Positions 35,693 to 41,653 of a stretch of DNA of 41,653 bases are shown here, piece by piece; positions within the stretch are counted from its first letter, which is position 1; each line of letters opens with the position of its first letter. The stretch comes from Bacteroidales bacterium (lineage in GTDB: Bacteria > Bacteroidota > Bacteroidia > Bacteroidales > VadinHA17), in assembly GCA_025358455.1 (NCBI GenBank), contig JANYJP010000071.1:1-41653 (forward strand), read 5' to 3'. The notes under the pieces were generated by a model. The model was not told where the DNA came from, made no database searches, and saw only the letters and a list, made by a program, of their open reading frames with translations. A program made the position numbers and the translations under genes.

Positions 35693-36535
35693 ATGCCATT
35701 TCTGGAACTCTTTGATGAGACACTCGATATTAACTCAACGGAAAACTATGAGCTGGTAATTCAGGTCAGTGCTGATGGATTCTCGTTCTGTTTACTCGAT
35801 AGTATAAGAAACAAGTTTGTTCTGATCAGAGCCTTTGAACCTGATGAAAATAAGTACTTTAATTCTGACAGAATAGAAGAACTTATTACAAAAGATGATT
35901 TCCTTACAAAACGATATAAAAAAATCAATGTCGTAATGCCATCACCAAAGTTTACTCTTGTTCCTGCACCCTTATTTGATCCGGCCAAAAAAGATGAATA
36001 TTTCACATTGAATCATGTAAAGGAAGATGGGATCCTTATACTTTCGAATAAGGTGAGTGATCCGGAGTTATTTGTTGTATTTTCTGTATCAAAACCAATT
36101 AATGATCTTATCAACAGCTATTATCCCGGAATACACCCATATATTCATATTAAACCTTTACTCGGGCATATCTCTCATATAAGGAATGGTATTAACGGTA
36201 ATTACATACATATTCATATTGAAAGAGAATACTTTAATCTGATTATTTTTAACAACAACCTTTTAAAATTCTGTAATACATACAATTACAGAAACATTTC
36301 TGACATACTTTATTTCGTGCTGAATGTTTTTAAAAAGCTTGATATTAAACAGGAGGAGACTATCTACTTAAGCGGCCTCACAGAAAAATATGATGATCTT
36401 TCGTCAAATTTTTCGATTTATGTGAGGAACTTAAAATTTGCCGAACCTTCAGGTAATTTTACATTCAGTTATGTTTTCAATGATACGGATCCCCATCGTT
36501 TTATTAATCTATTCAGTTCAGTAAATTGCGAATAA
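35693..36535 (+). CDS. DUF3822 family protein
   Basis: 280-aa member of a Bacteroidota-specific family (DUF3822). No signal peptide or membrane segment. The N-terminal YELVIQVSADGFSFCLLD and the later NYIHIHIEREYFNLIIFNNNLL suggest two related beta-alpha halves of an actin/hexokinase-like fold, which has been proposed for such proteins; no clear ATP-binding signature is visible. It overlaps rsmD by 10 nt. This tight coupling recurs in the phylum, suggesting a role linked to ribosome assembly or rRNA modification (inference). Function unknown. Confidence 0.88.
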   Translation: MPFLELFDETLDINSTENYELVIQVSADGFSFCLLDSIRNKFVLIRAFEPDENKYFNSDRIEELITKDDFLTKRYKKINVVMPSPKFTLVPAPLFDPAKKDEYFTLNHVKEDGILILSNKVSDPELFVVFSVSKPINDLINSYYPGIHPYIHIKPLLGHISHIRNGINGNYIHIHIEREYFNLIIFNNNLLKFCNTYNYRNISDILYFVLNVFKKLDIKQEETIYLSGLTEKYDDLSSNFSIYVRNLKFAEPSGNFTFSYVFNDTDPHRFINLFSSVNCE

Positions 36536-37083
36536 TCGGAGGTAAATACAGAGGAAGAAGGATTGACCCTCCTTCAAACTTTAAGGCAAGGCCCACGACT
36601 GACTTTGCCCGTGAAGGATTGTTCAACATACTGAATAACAGGGTTGATTTTGAAGCTATAAACGTATTGGATCTTTTTTCCGGGACCGGCAGTATCAGTT
36701 ACGAGTTTGCATCCAGGGGAGTTGCCTCAGTTCATCTGGTCGATAAAGATCCACGGCATATAGCAAGCATAAAACGTATTATTAAGGATCTTCAGATGGA
36801 AAACATCCGGCCTATACATATTGATGTCAGGGCATATTTAAAAACATGTTCAATAAAATATGATATTGTCTTTGCCGATCCTCCATATGATCTTAAGTGG
36901 ATTAATGAATTACCTGATCTTGTTACACAATCAGGGGTTATTAAAGAAGATGGATTTTTTATATTGGAACATCCAAGAGCATCATCGTTCAGCCATCATG
37001 AACTATTTTTTGAGCACAGAAATTACGGTGGAGTAAATTTCAGCTTTTTCAGAGCACCGGCCTCTGGTCAGAGTACGGAATAA
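36526..37083 (+). CDS. rsmD: 16S rRNA (guanine(966)-N(2))-methyltransferase
   Basis: 185 aa. It methylates G966 of 16S rRNA in the 30S subunit. The opening MRIIGGKYRGRRIDPP and RPTTDFAREGLFNIL are family-typical. SAM binding is by LDLFSGTGSISYEFASRG, and the catalytic motif is ADPPYD (D-P-P-Y). The start codon is TTG at 36526; no ATG exists near, and the family N-terminus starts exactly there. It overlaps the DUF3822 stop by 10 nt, so translational coupling is likely. It is convergent with the CotH gene, 4 nt apart. Confidence 0.95.
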   Translation: MRIIGGKYRGRRIDPPSNFKARPTTDFAREGLFNILNNRVDFEAINVLDLFSGTGSISYEFASRGVASVHLVDKDPRHIASIKRIIKDLQMENIRPIHIDVRAYLKTCSIKYDIVFADPPYDLKWINELPDLVTQSGVIKEDGFFILEHPRASSFSHHELFFEHRNYGGVNFSFFRAPASGQSTE

Positions 37084-37087
37084 TTAT

Positions 37088-39118
37088 TTATCGCTTGATA
37101 ATTTTACGGACAACACTACCGGCAGGTGTAAAAACTTCAAGCAGGTAGAATCCAGAAGCGTATGAGGTCATATCAAGGCTAAAGATTTCAGAATTAACAC
37201 TTATTTTTCTCAATAATTTCCCCTGGAAATCAAAGAGATAAATACTAAATATTCTATCACCTGATTCTATTGTGAGATAATCTCTTACAGGAGTAGGAAA
37301 TAATTTCAGATCAATTTTGTTTTCAGTATTTCCAATTGATGTAATTACCGAATAGGAGTTTTTCCAGTTTGATGCAATACTATTGTCTGAAGAAGGATCA
37401 ATCAACTCAAGATACGAACCATTGCCATTCGCATCGGGCCATGGCGCAAGGTTTGAATAGCTGACACTGTCAATTATATTTCCAAAGCCGTCAGCAAGGA
37501 CAAGACTTTCACCGTTGTTTGATAAATTCCTTGTAAACTGCCCGGAAGCAGGAATCCCATACTTTGCATTGAACACTTCTACATTACTGGCGAGTACCCT
37601 GGTTGAATTTGGAAATATCTGCGAATAAAACGGGAATTGATATACAAAACCGGTACCTCTGAAATATGTTCCTGTTAAATCGACTGTCGTACTTCCTGTA
37701 TTTTTTATTTCAATAAATTCCTGGTCTTTACTGTTTGGATAACTTAAGGTTGAGTCGGGATTGTACATAATCTTTGTAATCACCAGAGGTGGTGTTACCA
37801 CATTGCTGCAATCGGAGAACGAACCAATGTTGGCATTAATCCAGTCTGTCCTCAGCCTTAGAAAAGTTTTCATTTTCTGTATTTCACTGGAGTGATATGG
37901 TGCTGATTTCCACCTCCGGTTATCCCTGACAACAGCTTCGTTTATTGTAGAAACAGTTTTATCTATTAAAGATTCTATAGATAAAACGTTCAAAGGCTGT
38001 CCGGGTTTAATAAGCTGGTTCCATCTTTTTGACAGATAACATCTGAACACAGGGTTGAGGAACAAATCTTTCCAGAACCTTGCGCCTTCATTATCCCCAT
38101 TTGAAAACTGCCAGGTATTAGTTTTAACCCGGTCAAATCCCCAAAGTGCCAGATCATAATCGTATGTCAGGTTCATGTCCCACACTGGTCCTGCTCTCAG
38201 TTTCCCGTTTCTGTCTTTATGAAAAAATGTGCTGTACTGGTAGGCGTCGGCATTTGCTCCCAGTTCATTAATTATCATATAATCAACAAAAGAGGGAATG
38301 TCTATAATGGACGGAATGCCATCTTCGAAAGACATGTTCCCTGAGAATGCCTGGGTACTAAGGTGCTCAAATACAGCATGGATATAATTATTCTGATCTT
38401 TAGTCACATTTTCAGGTTTTGGGAGGTCATGGATAAATGTCACATCATTAACCGCGATGTAGCTTGACATGGTCCAGGCGATGAGATCGTTCCCGGTAGT
38501 TTTATCAGCTTTTGTAATATATCCTCCCGTTATCTGGGGAATTGAATTATCACCTTTTTCAATTTTAACCACATCGACTCTGTCACTTCCCGCTTTTATT
38601 TTTTCCTCAAGCAGATAAAGCCCATTGTAAGATCCGTTGATCATAACTTCACAGTAAACTGTTCTTGAGGCATACTCACCGATCATCCTGGAGAGGTTAT
38701 AGCTAAGGTAGTCTCTGATAAGCGATGGGTCAAAACCCAGGCCGTTCAGGATCCAGTCATTCTCTTTTGGCATTCCCAGTAAGCTTACATTATTATCTGA
38801 AATATTATCAGCCTTCAATGTAGTAAGACCAAACTGTTTCTTAGGCAGGGTCTGTGAGCTGGAGCCCCTTGTTTCAATACTTATTCTTCCGTTATAATTC
38901 AGATATTGAATTGAATCCTTATCAGTAACCAGATTTCGTAAACCTGACCCTCTGTAAATAATTTTCATAATGGCCGGGGCCCTGTATGAGTCAGGTATTT
39001 CAACGCTTCCATCAGTTGTAATAATTACAATTGGAAGGCTACTGTCAGTAAAATTCTGAGAATAAGAGAGCCTGCCAATGAGGAGAAGAATAGAAAAAAA
39101 GATAAGAAAACGCTTCAT
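37088..39118 (-). CDS. CotH kinase family protein with lamin-tail and T9SS sorting domains
   Basis: 676 aa from the ATG at 39118, which begins a signal peptide (MKRFLIFFSILLLIGRLSYSQ); the longer frame starts at a TTG and adds only 4 residues. Order: a CotH kinase-like domain (about 25-400; RGSSSQTLPKKQFGL, LNGLGFDPSLIRDYLSYNL, GLYLLEEKIK, DMNLTYDYD near the catalytic Asp region); a lamin-tail domain (about 440-560; LVITKIMYNPD, FIEIKNTGSTTVDLTG); and a C-terminal T9SS type A sorting domain (about 595-676; LKLFPTPVRDYLTIES, GFYLLEVFTPAGSVVRKIIKR). It is exported through the type IX system to the cell surface. CotH proteins are atypical protein kinases; the target is unknown. Confidence 0.94.
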   Translation of the reverse strand: MKRFLIFFSILLLIGRLSYSQNFTDSSLPIVIITTDGSVEIPDSYRAPAIMKIIYRGSGLRNLVTDKDSIQYLNYNGRISIETRGSSSQTLPKKQFGLTTLKADNISDNNVSLLGMPKENDWILNGLGFDPSLIRDYLSYNLSRMIGEYASRTVYCEVMINGSYNGLYLLEEKIKAGSDRVDVVKIEKGDNSIPQITGGYITKADKTTGNDLIAWTMSSYIAVNDVTFIHDLPKPENVTKDQNNYIHAVFEHLSTQAFSGNMSFEDGIPSIIDIPSFVDYMIINELGANADAYQYSTFFHKDRNGKLRAGPVWDMNLTYDYDLALWGFDRVKTNTWQFSNGDNEGARFWKDLFLNPVFRCYLSKRWNQLIKPGQPLNVLSIESLIDKTVSTINEAVVRDNRRWKSAPYHSSEIQKMKTFLRLRTDWINANIGSFSDCSNVVTPPLVITKIMYNPDSTLSYPNSKDQEFIEIKNTGSTTVDLTGTYFRGTGFVYQFPFYSQIFPNSTRVLASNVEVFNAKYGIPASGQFTRNLSNNGESLVLADGFGNIIDSVSYSNLAPWPDANGNGSYLELIDPSSDNSIASNWKNSYSVITSIGNTENKIDLKLFPTPVRDYLTIESGDRIFSIYLFDFQGKLLRKISVNSEIFSLDMTSYASGFYLLEVFTPAGSVVRKIIKR

Positions 39119-39263
39119 AAAAATATCCAAAAAAACAATATGTCAAAAGTATCAATTAATTGATCATTTAAAAATGAGTTTTAGATTGACATACTTTTAA
39201 CCCTCGAAATCCTGAGAAAGCGGTTATTAGATTTAAAAAATAGATTTTTTAATAAAATATATT

Positions 39264-39292
39264 TTGCAGAGTTAAAAATTAGCTTAATTTTG
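39264..39292 (+). promoter_or_regulatory. Promoter of tRNA-Asp
   Basis: TTG (39264-39266), 18 nt, TAATTTTG (39285-39292), 17 nt before the mature 5' end of the tRNA. Both boxes and the spacing match the consensus. Confidence 0.65.
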
Positions 39293-39309
39293 CAACTCGT
39301 TTTACAATT

Positions 39310-39383
39310 GGTGCGGTAGTTCAGTTGGTTAGAATAACGGCCTGTCACGCCGTGGGTCGCGGGTTCGAGTCCCGTCCGCACCG
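39310..39383 (+). tRNA. tRNA-Asp (GTC)
   Basis: 74-nt cloverleaf. The acceptor stem GGTGCGG pairs with CCGCACC (39376-39382) and the discriminator is G39383. The anticodon stem ACGGC/GCCGT frames loop CTGTCAC with anticodon GTC at 39344-39346. The T arm is GCGGG-TTCGAGT-CCCGT. CCA is not encoded (the next bases are CCG), so it must be added after processing. It has its own promoter upstream and a terminator downstream, and is single. Confidence 0.97.
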
Positions 39384-39401
39384 CCGAAACAGAAATAATC
39401 A

Positions 39402-39440
39402 AACCGCAATTCATGCATCATCAATGAGTTGCGGTTTTTT
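39402..39440 (+). terminator. Intrinsic terminator of tRNA-Asp
   Basis: AACCGCAA-T-TCAT (39402-39414) pairs with ATGA-G-TTGCGGTT (39424-39436), a 12-bp stem broken by one T.G pair, with a 9-nt loop, followed by a T run to 39440. It starts 19 nt after the tRNA. Confidence 0.85.
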
Positions 39441-39761
39441 CTTTGCCCTATTTCTACAACGAATCTACAACCAATCAGAAACTAAACTATTCATTTACTT
39501 TCATTGTTCAGATCTTTTATCTGCGATTCAAACTATCTCTCCAATAGGTAAAGTCACATTTACAATAAGGAGAACCCTATTGATTTGGACTGATTTCCAA
39601 TCCCAAGTTATAAATTTTTGGAGCGATTTACTATATTTCGTTGACCACTCAAATCTTAATTGGATTTACGCTTTTAGTATGTTGTTTTTATTTGTTCAGC
39701 TTTTTTATCAAAGCTGCTCACTATTTTTTACCAATTTTAATTTAACAATATTCTTTAAGAA
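39441..39761. other. AT-rich gap between tRNA-Asp terminator and hip operon
   Basis: About 320 nt without a convincing gene. One plus-strand frame stays open to a stop at 39778-39780. Its only ATG start near the left (39427) lies inside the tRNA terminator, and the end overlaps hipT. The deduced end is hydrophobic (LNWIYAFSMLFLFVQLFYQSC), so a relic of a membrane protein is possible. No repeats, RNA gene or promoter were recognised. Confidence 0.4.
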
Positions 39762-40706
39762 TTATATCATTCTCAGTTGATTATATCTGGATTCAAGAGT
39801 TCCCTTGTAAGCAGATTTCATTTCGTCTGATAAAAAAGATTTGTTAATCCAATCAACTGCTTTTGATCTATTCTTAATCATTCGATTAAAAGCACTGTCT
39901 ATTTGTTTATCTGTTAAATCCAACACTTTACCAAGATTTATAAAGTTCTCTTTCTTAAGTTTTTTCTTCTTTCCTTCCAGTGTTAACGCCATTTCCTCCG
40001 AATCTTCTGGCATAATTATGGAAACATTTAATAGGTCATATGCTGGAGCTAATACCCAACCTGTAGCACTTTTAATCATTGAGAAATTCTTAAGATGCAT
40101 ATCGTTATTCCCAGTCAAAAAACAAAAAAGAGATAATTCAAAATAGAATATTTTATCCAGTAAAGTATTTTCCGAGAAACTGTGTAATGCTTTGCCTATT
40201 CTTTCCATTGAACTTTTGTACTTATCGTAAGCCTCAGTAATTTGAAACATATCAAGCATATGGATCTTTTCACCATTTTCTTTTCTGTCAATTCTCTTTG
40301 TAATATATGACAATTCTCCCGACAATAATCGTATCAAACTAGAAGGAACCACTTGTATATTAAAAGCTTCCGCTATACGCATAGTTAAATGCTCATTTTG
40401 TGGCATTTCAGGGTATTTTTCGGAAGGGGGTTTAAATATATAATTACCACCAAGAGCTCCAACTACAGTTAGACGAGTGTCTGAGTTTTCTCTGGATTCT
40501 TTGATCAACGTCATAGATAATTTAGGTTGTACACCAGGAACAGCCACGCTTCGTTCTATTACTTTTAAAGCTAATTCAGCCATTTGATCTATTGAATATG
40601 GAATTTTTGGAGGATTTGAACTTCCAAAAAATGCTTTGGAACATTTTTCATGAAAATCCACATTCTCATTGAGAGTTTCATAGCAGTATAAACATTTATT
40701 CTTCAT
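39762..40706 (-). CDS. hipT: HipT-like kinase toxin (HipA C-terminal domain) with zinc ribbon
   Basis: 314 aa from the ATG at 40706; the open frame extends to 40814, but that part overlaps the upstream gene and is not conserved in character. A small zinc ribbon opens it: C5-x2-C8 ... H19-x2-C22 (CLYCYETLNENVDFHEKC). The HipA kinase fold follows: Gly-rich loop SVAVPGVQPKLS (53-64), ATP-binding Lys in YIFKPPS (K92), catalytic Asp/Asn in NNDMHLKNFS (D202, N207) and the metal Asp in PAYDLLNV (D224). The HipA N-terminal domain is absent and encoded by the preceding gene, an 11-nt overlap. It is predicted to phosphorylate a translation factor (HipA: GltX; E. coli HipT: TrpS); the target here is unknown. 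Confidence 0.87.
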   Translation of the reverse strand: MKNKCLYCYETLNENVDFHEKCSKAFFGSSNPPKIPYSIDQMAELALKVIERSVAVPGVQPKLSMTLIKESRENSDTRLTVVGALGGNYIFKPPSEKYPEMPQNEHLTMRIAEAFNIQVVPSSLIRLLSGELSYITKRIDRKENGEKIHMLDMFQITEAYDKYKSSMERIGKALHSFSENTLLDKIFYFELSLFCFLTGNNDMHLKNFSMIKSATGWVLAPAYDLLNVSIIMPEDSEEMALTLEGKKKKLKKENFINLGKVLDLTDKQIDSAFNRMIKNRSKAVDWINKSFLSDEMKSAYKGTLESRYNQLRMI

Positions 40707-41031
40707 TATCTGCAGGAATTGGTAGAATACTGACTGCTCCAATACAATTTTGACAGCATGCCAAGAGCAGCCCCATGCGATCGTTGCGATTAATTTTCCA
40801 GTTTTTTGAAGCAATATCCAACAACCAACCTTCAGGTATCAACCCTTCAAAAAATGGGAATAATCGTTTATCTATATATGGCTTATCAGTAACTGGCATT
40901 GTAAATGTGATAAACTCTTTGGGATGTGCCTTTACAAACTCTATATCATATTGAAAAACATACTCACCCTCATTGGTTTCTGAAATAATCCCAGCTAAGT
41001 GGGCATTATAATATACTTTCCCCTTTCTCAT
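40696..41031 (-). CDS. hipS: HipS-like protein (HipA N-terminal subdomain 1)
   Basis: 111 aa, corresponding to the N-terminal subdomain of full-length HipA: KVYYNAHLAGIISETNEGEYVFQYD, FFEGLIPEGWLLDIASKNW (in parts) and LLACCQNCIGAVSILP, the last being the family's GxDCxGAV-like end. In the E. coli HipBST system the same domain as a separate protein (HipS) acts as the antitoxin that blocks HipT. It overlaps hipB by 4 nt (ATGA) and hipT by 11 nt, so the three are translationally coupled. The split is at a natural domain border with three intact frames, not a frameshifted hipA. Confidence 0.85.
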   Translation of the reverse strand: MRKGKVYYNAHLAGIISETNEGEYVFQYDIEFVKAHPKEFITFTMPVTDKPYIDKRLFPFFEGLIPEGWLLDIASKNWKINRNDRMGLLLACCQNCIGAVSILPIPADNEE

Positions 41032-41237
41032 TCAGATAGTTCTTTACTATTGACAGGAGCTAATTCATGTCCAAACATCTTTAACACCAAGTTGATTTTA
41101 TCCATATTCAGATTTGTTTTGCCCTGTTCAATTTTCCTTAACACCGTTAATGCTACCCCTGTTCTTTCAGCAAATTCCTCCTGAGTTAGATTAACTTCTT
41201 TTCTTCGCTCTTTTACAAATTCTGCTAATCTTTTCAT
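41028..41237 (-). CDS. hipB: HipB-like HTH transcriptional regulator
   Basis: 69-aa XRE-family (Cro/CI-type) helix-turn-helix protein. The HTH is at about 10-50 (RRKEVNLTQEEFAERTGVALTVLRKIEQGKTNLNMDKI, in parts). It is shorter than E. coli HipB (88 aa), with no long C-terminal tail. It should bind the repeated inverted repeats that overlap its own start codon and upstream region, repressing the operon. In HipBST systems HipB is mainly the DNA-binding component and HipS the antitoxin. It is the first gene of the operon, overlapping hipS by 4 nt. Confidence 0.9.
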   Translation of the reverse strand: MKRLAEFVKERRKEVNLTQEEFAERTGVALTVLRKIEQGKTNLNMDKINLVLKMFGHELAPVNSKELSE

Positions 41238-41337
41238 TATATGTCTTTAAATATAAATTAATACAAAAATAATAAATTATATGCATTTAGATATAATATA
41301 TACAAATTTAATTAAATTATATGCATTTAGATATAAT
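41236..41337 (-). promoter_or_regulatory. Triple operator array of the hip operon
   Basis: Three inverted repeats of the form ATTATAT-N8-ATATAAT start at 41236 (one mismatch, covering the hipB start codon), 41276 (perfect) and 41316 (perfect), spaced exactly 40 bp apart. E. coli HipB recognises TATCC-N8-GGATA, so the half-site/N8/half-site layout is the same with different half-sites. Binding would block the promoter box at 41264-41271. Confidence 0.75.
41264..41271 (-). promoter_or_regulatory. -7 promoter box of the hip operon
   Basis: TATTTTTG on the minus strand fits TAnnTTTG, placing the start near 41257, about 20 nt before the hipB ATG. It lies between the first and second operators. 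A second box, TAAATTTG at 41303-41310, sits at the same place in the next repeat unit. Confidence 0.5.
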
Positions 41338-41409
41338 ATAGTATATTTTCGATGTGCATAAATACTGCTAGCCATAACCTTTTAATTACAATTCGCTTGG
41401 GGATAAGAC

Positions 41410-41442
41410 GTCTTAAAGATGTCTTAAACATGTCTTAAAGAC
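41410..41442. repeat. 11-bp tandem repeat, three copies
   Basis: GTCTTAAAGAT, GTCTTAAACAT and GTCTTAAAGAC lie end to end. The last copy with its flank forms the palindrome ATGTCTT-A-AAGACAT (41430-41444). It lies between the hip operators and the intron; function unknown. Confidence 0.7.
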
Positions 41443-41514
41443 ATCCTTAATACAACCCTGTTATTTGATGTATTTTCAAATAAATTCGATCCATTTAGTA
41501 CGCACCGCAAGTAA

Positions 41515-41653
41515 ATCGAGTAGGAGGAAAATAAAGTAGTTTTCCTCCTACTTTATTTTCCGACCTCTCACACCACCGTACGTACGGATCACGTATACGG
41601 CGGTTCCTTAATACACAACTCTTACCTTTTCATAATAATCCAGCAGGAAAACG
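41515..41653 (-). mobile_element. Group II intron, 3' end (partial, runs off the window)
   Basis: Read on the minus strand. Domain V is 41604-41572 (33 nt): ACCGCCGTA pairs with TACGGTGGT, with a CGC catalytic triad, a two-base CG bulge, distal stem TACG/CGTA and a small loop. Two nt later domain VI is 41569-41518: GAG...CTC at the base, a long stem AAAATAAAGTAG/CTACTTTATTTT, and an unpaired branch-point A at 41521, seven nt from the 3' end. The intron ends ...CTCGAT at 41515, fitting the AY rule. The maturase gene and 5' part lie beyond the window; a frame ending in a TAA at 41622-41624 could be its tail, but this is uncertain. Confidence 0.85.

Larger units (their letters stand above)
41236..41340. 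repeat. 40-bp direct repeat, 2.6 copies
   Basis: Units start at 41236, 41276 and 41316. The second and third share 25 identical bases (41276-41300, 41316-41340); the first is degenerate but aligns along its whole 40 bp, including the AT-rich spacer with tacaaa. Very AT-rich. Confidence 0.85.

Noticed and set aside
39325-39780. 151-aa plus-strand open frame
   Set aside because: Its first part is the tRNA-Asp gene and its terminator read as protein, and its end overlaps hipT; only the middle is free and has no supported start.
40707-40814. N-terminal extension of the HipT-like protein
   Set aside because: It overlaps the end of hipS, while the zinc-ribbon start MKNKCLYC at 40706 gives the natural beginning.
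40696-41031. hipS-hipT as a frameshifted hipA pseudogene
   Set aside because: Both frames are intact, each has its own ATG, the overlap is short and the kinase carries a separate zinc-ribbon N-terminus, so a natural split is the better reading.
41236-41340. CRISPR array
   Set aside because: The repeats are AT-rich 40-bp tandem units with near-identical, short spacers and no cas genes; they are operator repeats.
41236-41340. Plasmid-type iterons
   Set aside because: No replication initiator gene is present and each unit is an inverted repeat placed over the hip promoter.

Overview
The window looks like a chromosomal segment of a member of the Bacteroidota, probably an uncultured relative of the Bacteroidales/Marinilabiliales. 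The base composition is AT-rich. A type IX secretion (T9SS) C-terminal signal is present. There is an OmpA protein of the PD40 type, a DUF3822-rsmD pair, a short serA next to serC and DUF1015, and several promoter boxes of the Bacteroidota type (TTG, about 18 nt, TAnnTTTG). No plasmid or phage backbone genes are visible. The left edge cuts an Arc-type small protein gene, and the right edge cuts a group II intron.

Layout. (1) 1-2.0 kb, minus strand: Arc-like protein (partial), SPFH/Band 7 membrane protein, a 94-aa orphan, and an ECF sigma factor. (2) 2.1-4.9 kb: a UvrA-family excinuclease on plus. (3) 4.97-6.34 kb: an exported protein and a lipoprotein. (4) 6.6-13.7 kb, minus: serC - short serA - DUF1015 - yggS - dihydroorotate-dehydrogenase-like, preceded by comB-like and gcvT; this is largely serine, one-carbon and PLP metabolism. 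(5) 13.75-15.8 kb: OmpA/PD40 envelope protein. (6) 16.0-21.7 kb: a signalling-rich stretch with an Hpt protein, a STAS protein, a flavin reductase, a large ABCG-like transporter with a TerB-like/FHA-like front end, and a convergent SiaB-SiaC kinase/substrate pair. (7) 21.8-29.7 kb, minus: rlmL-like methyltransferase, S41 protease, guaA, rnz, a second STAS protein and rpsA. (8) 30.0-34.1 kb, plus: rfbA-rfbC-rfbD and a phospho-sugar mutase. (9) 34.2-39.1 kb: RecD-like helicase, DUF3822-rsmD, and a T9SS-secreted CotH protein. (10) 39.3 kb: tRNA-Asp with its own promoter and terminator. (11) 39.4-41.65 kb: AT-rich accessory DNA with a split HipA toxin-antitoxin operon (hipB-hipS-hipT order) and the 3' end of a group II intron.

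The most striking part is the right-hand 2.2 kb. The HipA kinase is split into an N-terminal-domain protein (HipS-like) and a zinc-ribbon-bearing kinase (HipT-like), with overlapping reading frames downstream of a small HTH protein (HipB-like). Upstream, a 40-bp unit is repeated. Each copy carries an inverted repeat ATTATAT-N8-ATATAAT, the same half-site/N8/half-site layout as the E. coli HipB operator but with unrelated half-sites. Between the copies lie TAnnTTTG promoter boxes. This predicts tight autorepression. Beyond it, domains V and VI and the 3' end of a minus-strand group II intron can be read base by base up to the window edge.

A second point of interest is the SiaB-SiaC pair. The predicted phospho-acceptor Thr68 is conserved in position, yet the partner phosphatase (SiaA) and diguanylate cyclase (SiaD) are absent from the neighbourhood, while two STAS proteins and an Hpt protein are close by. 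All functional statements rest on motif reading by eye; no database search was run.
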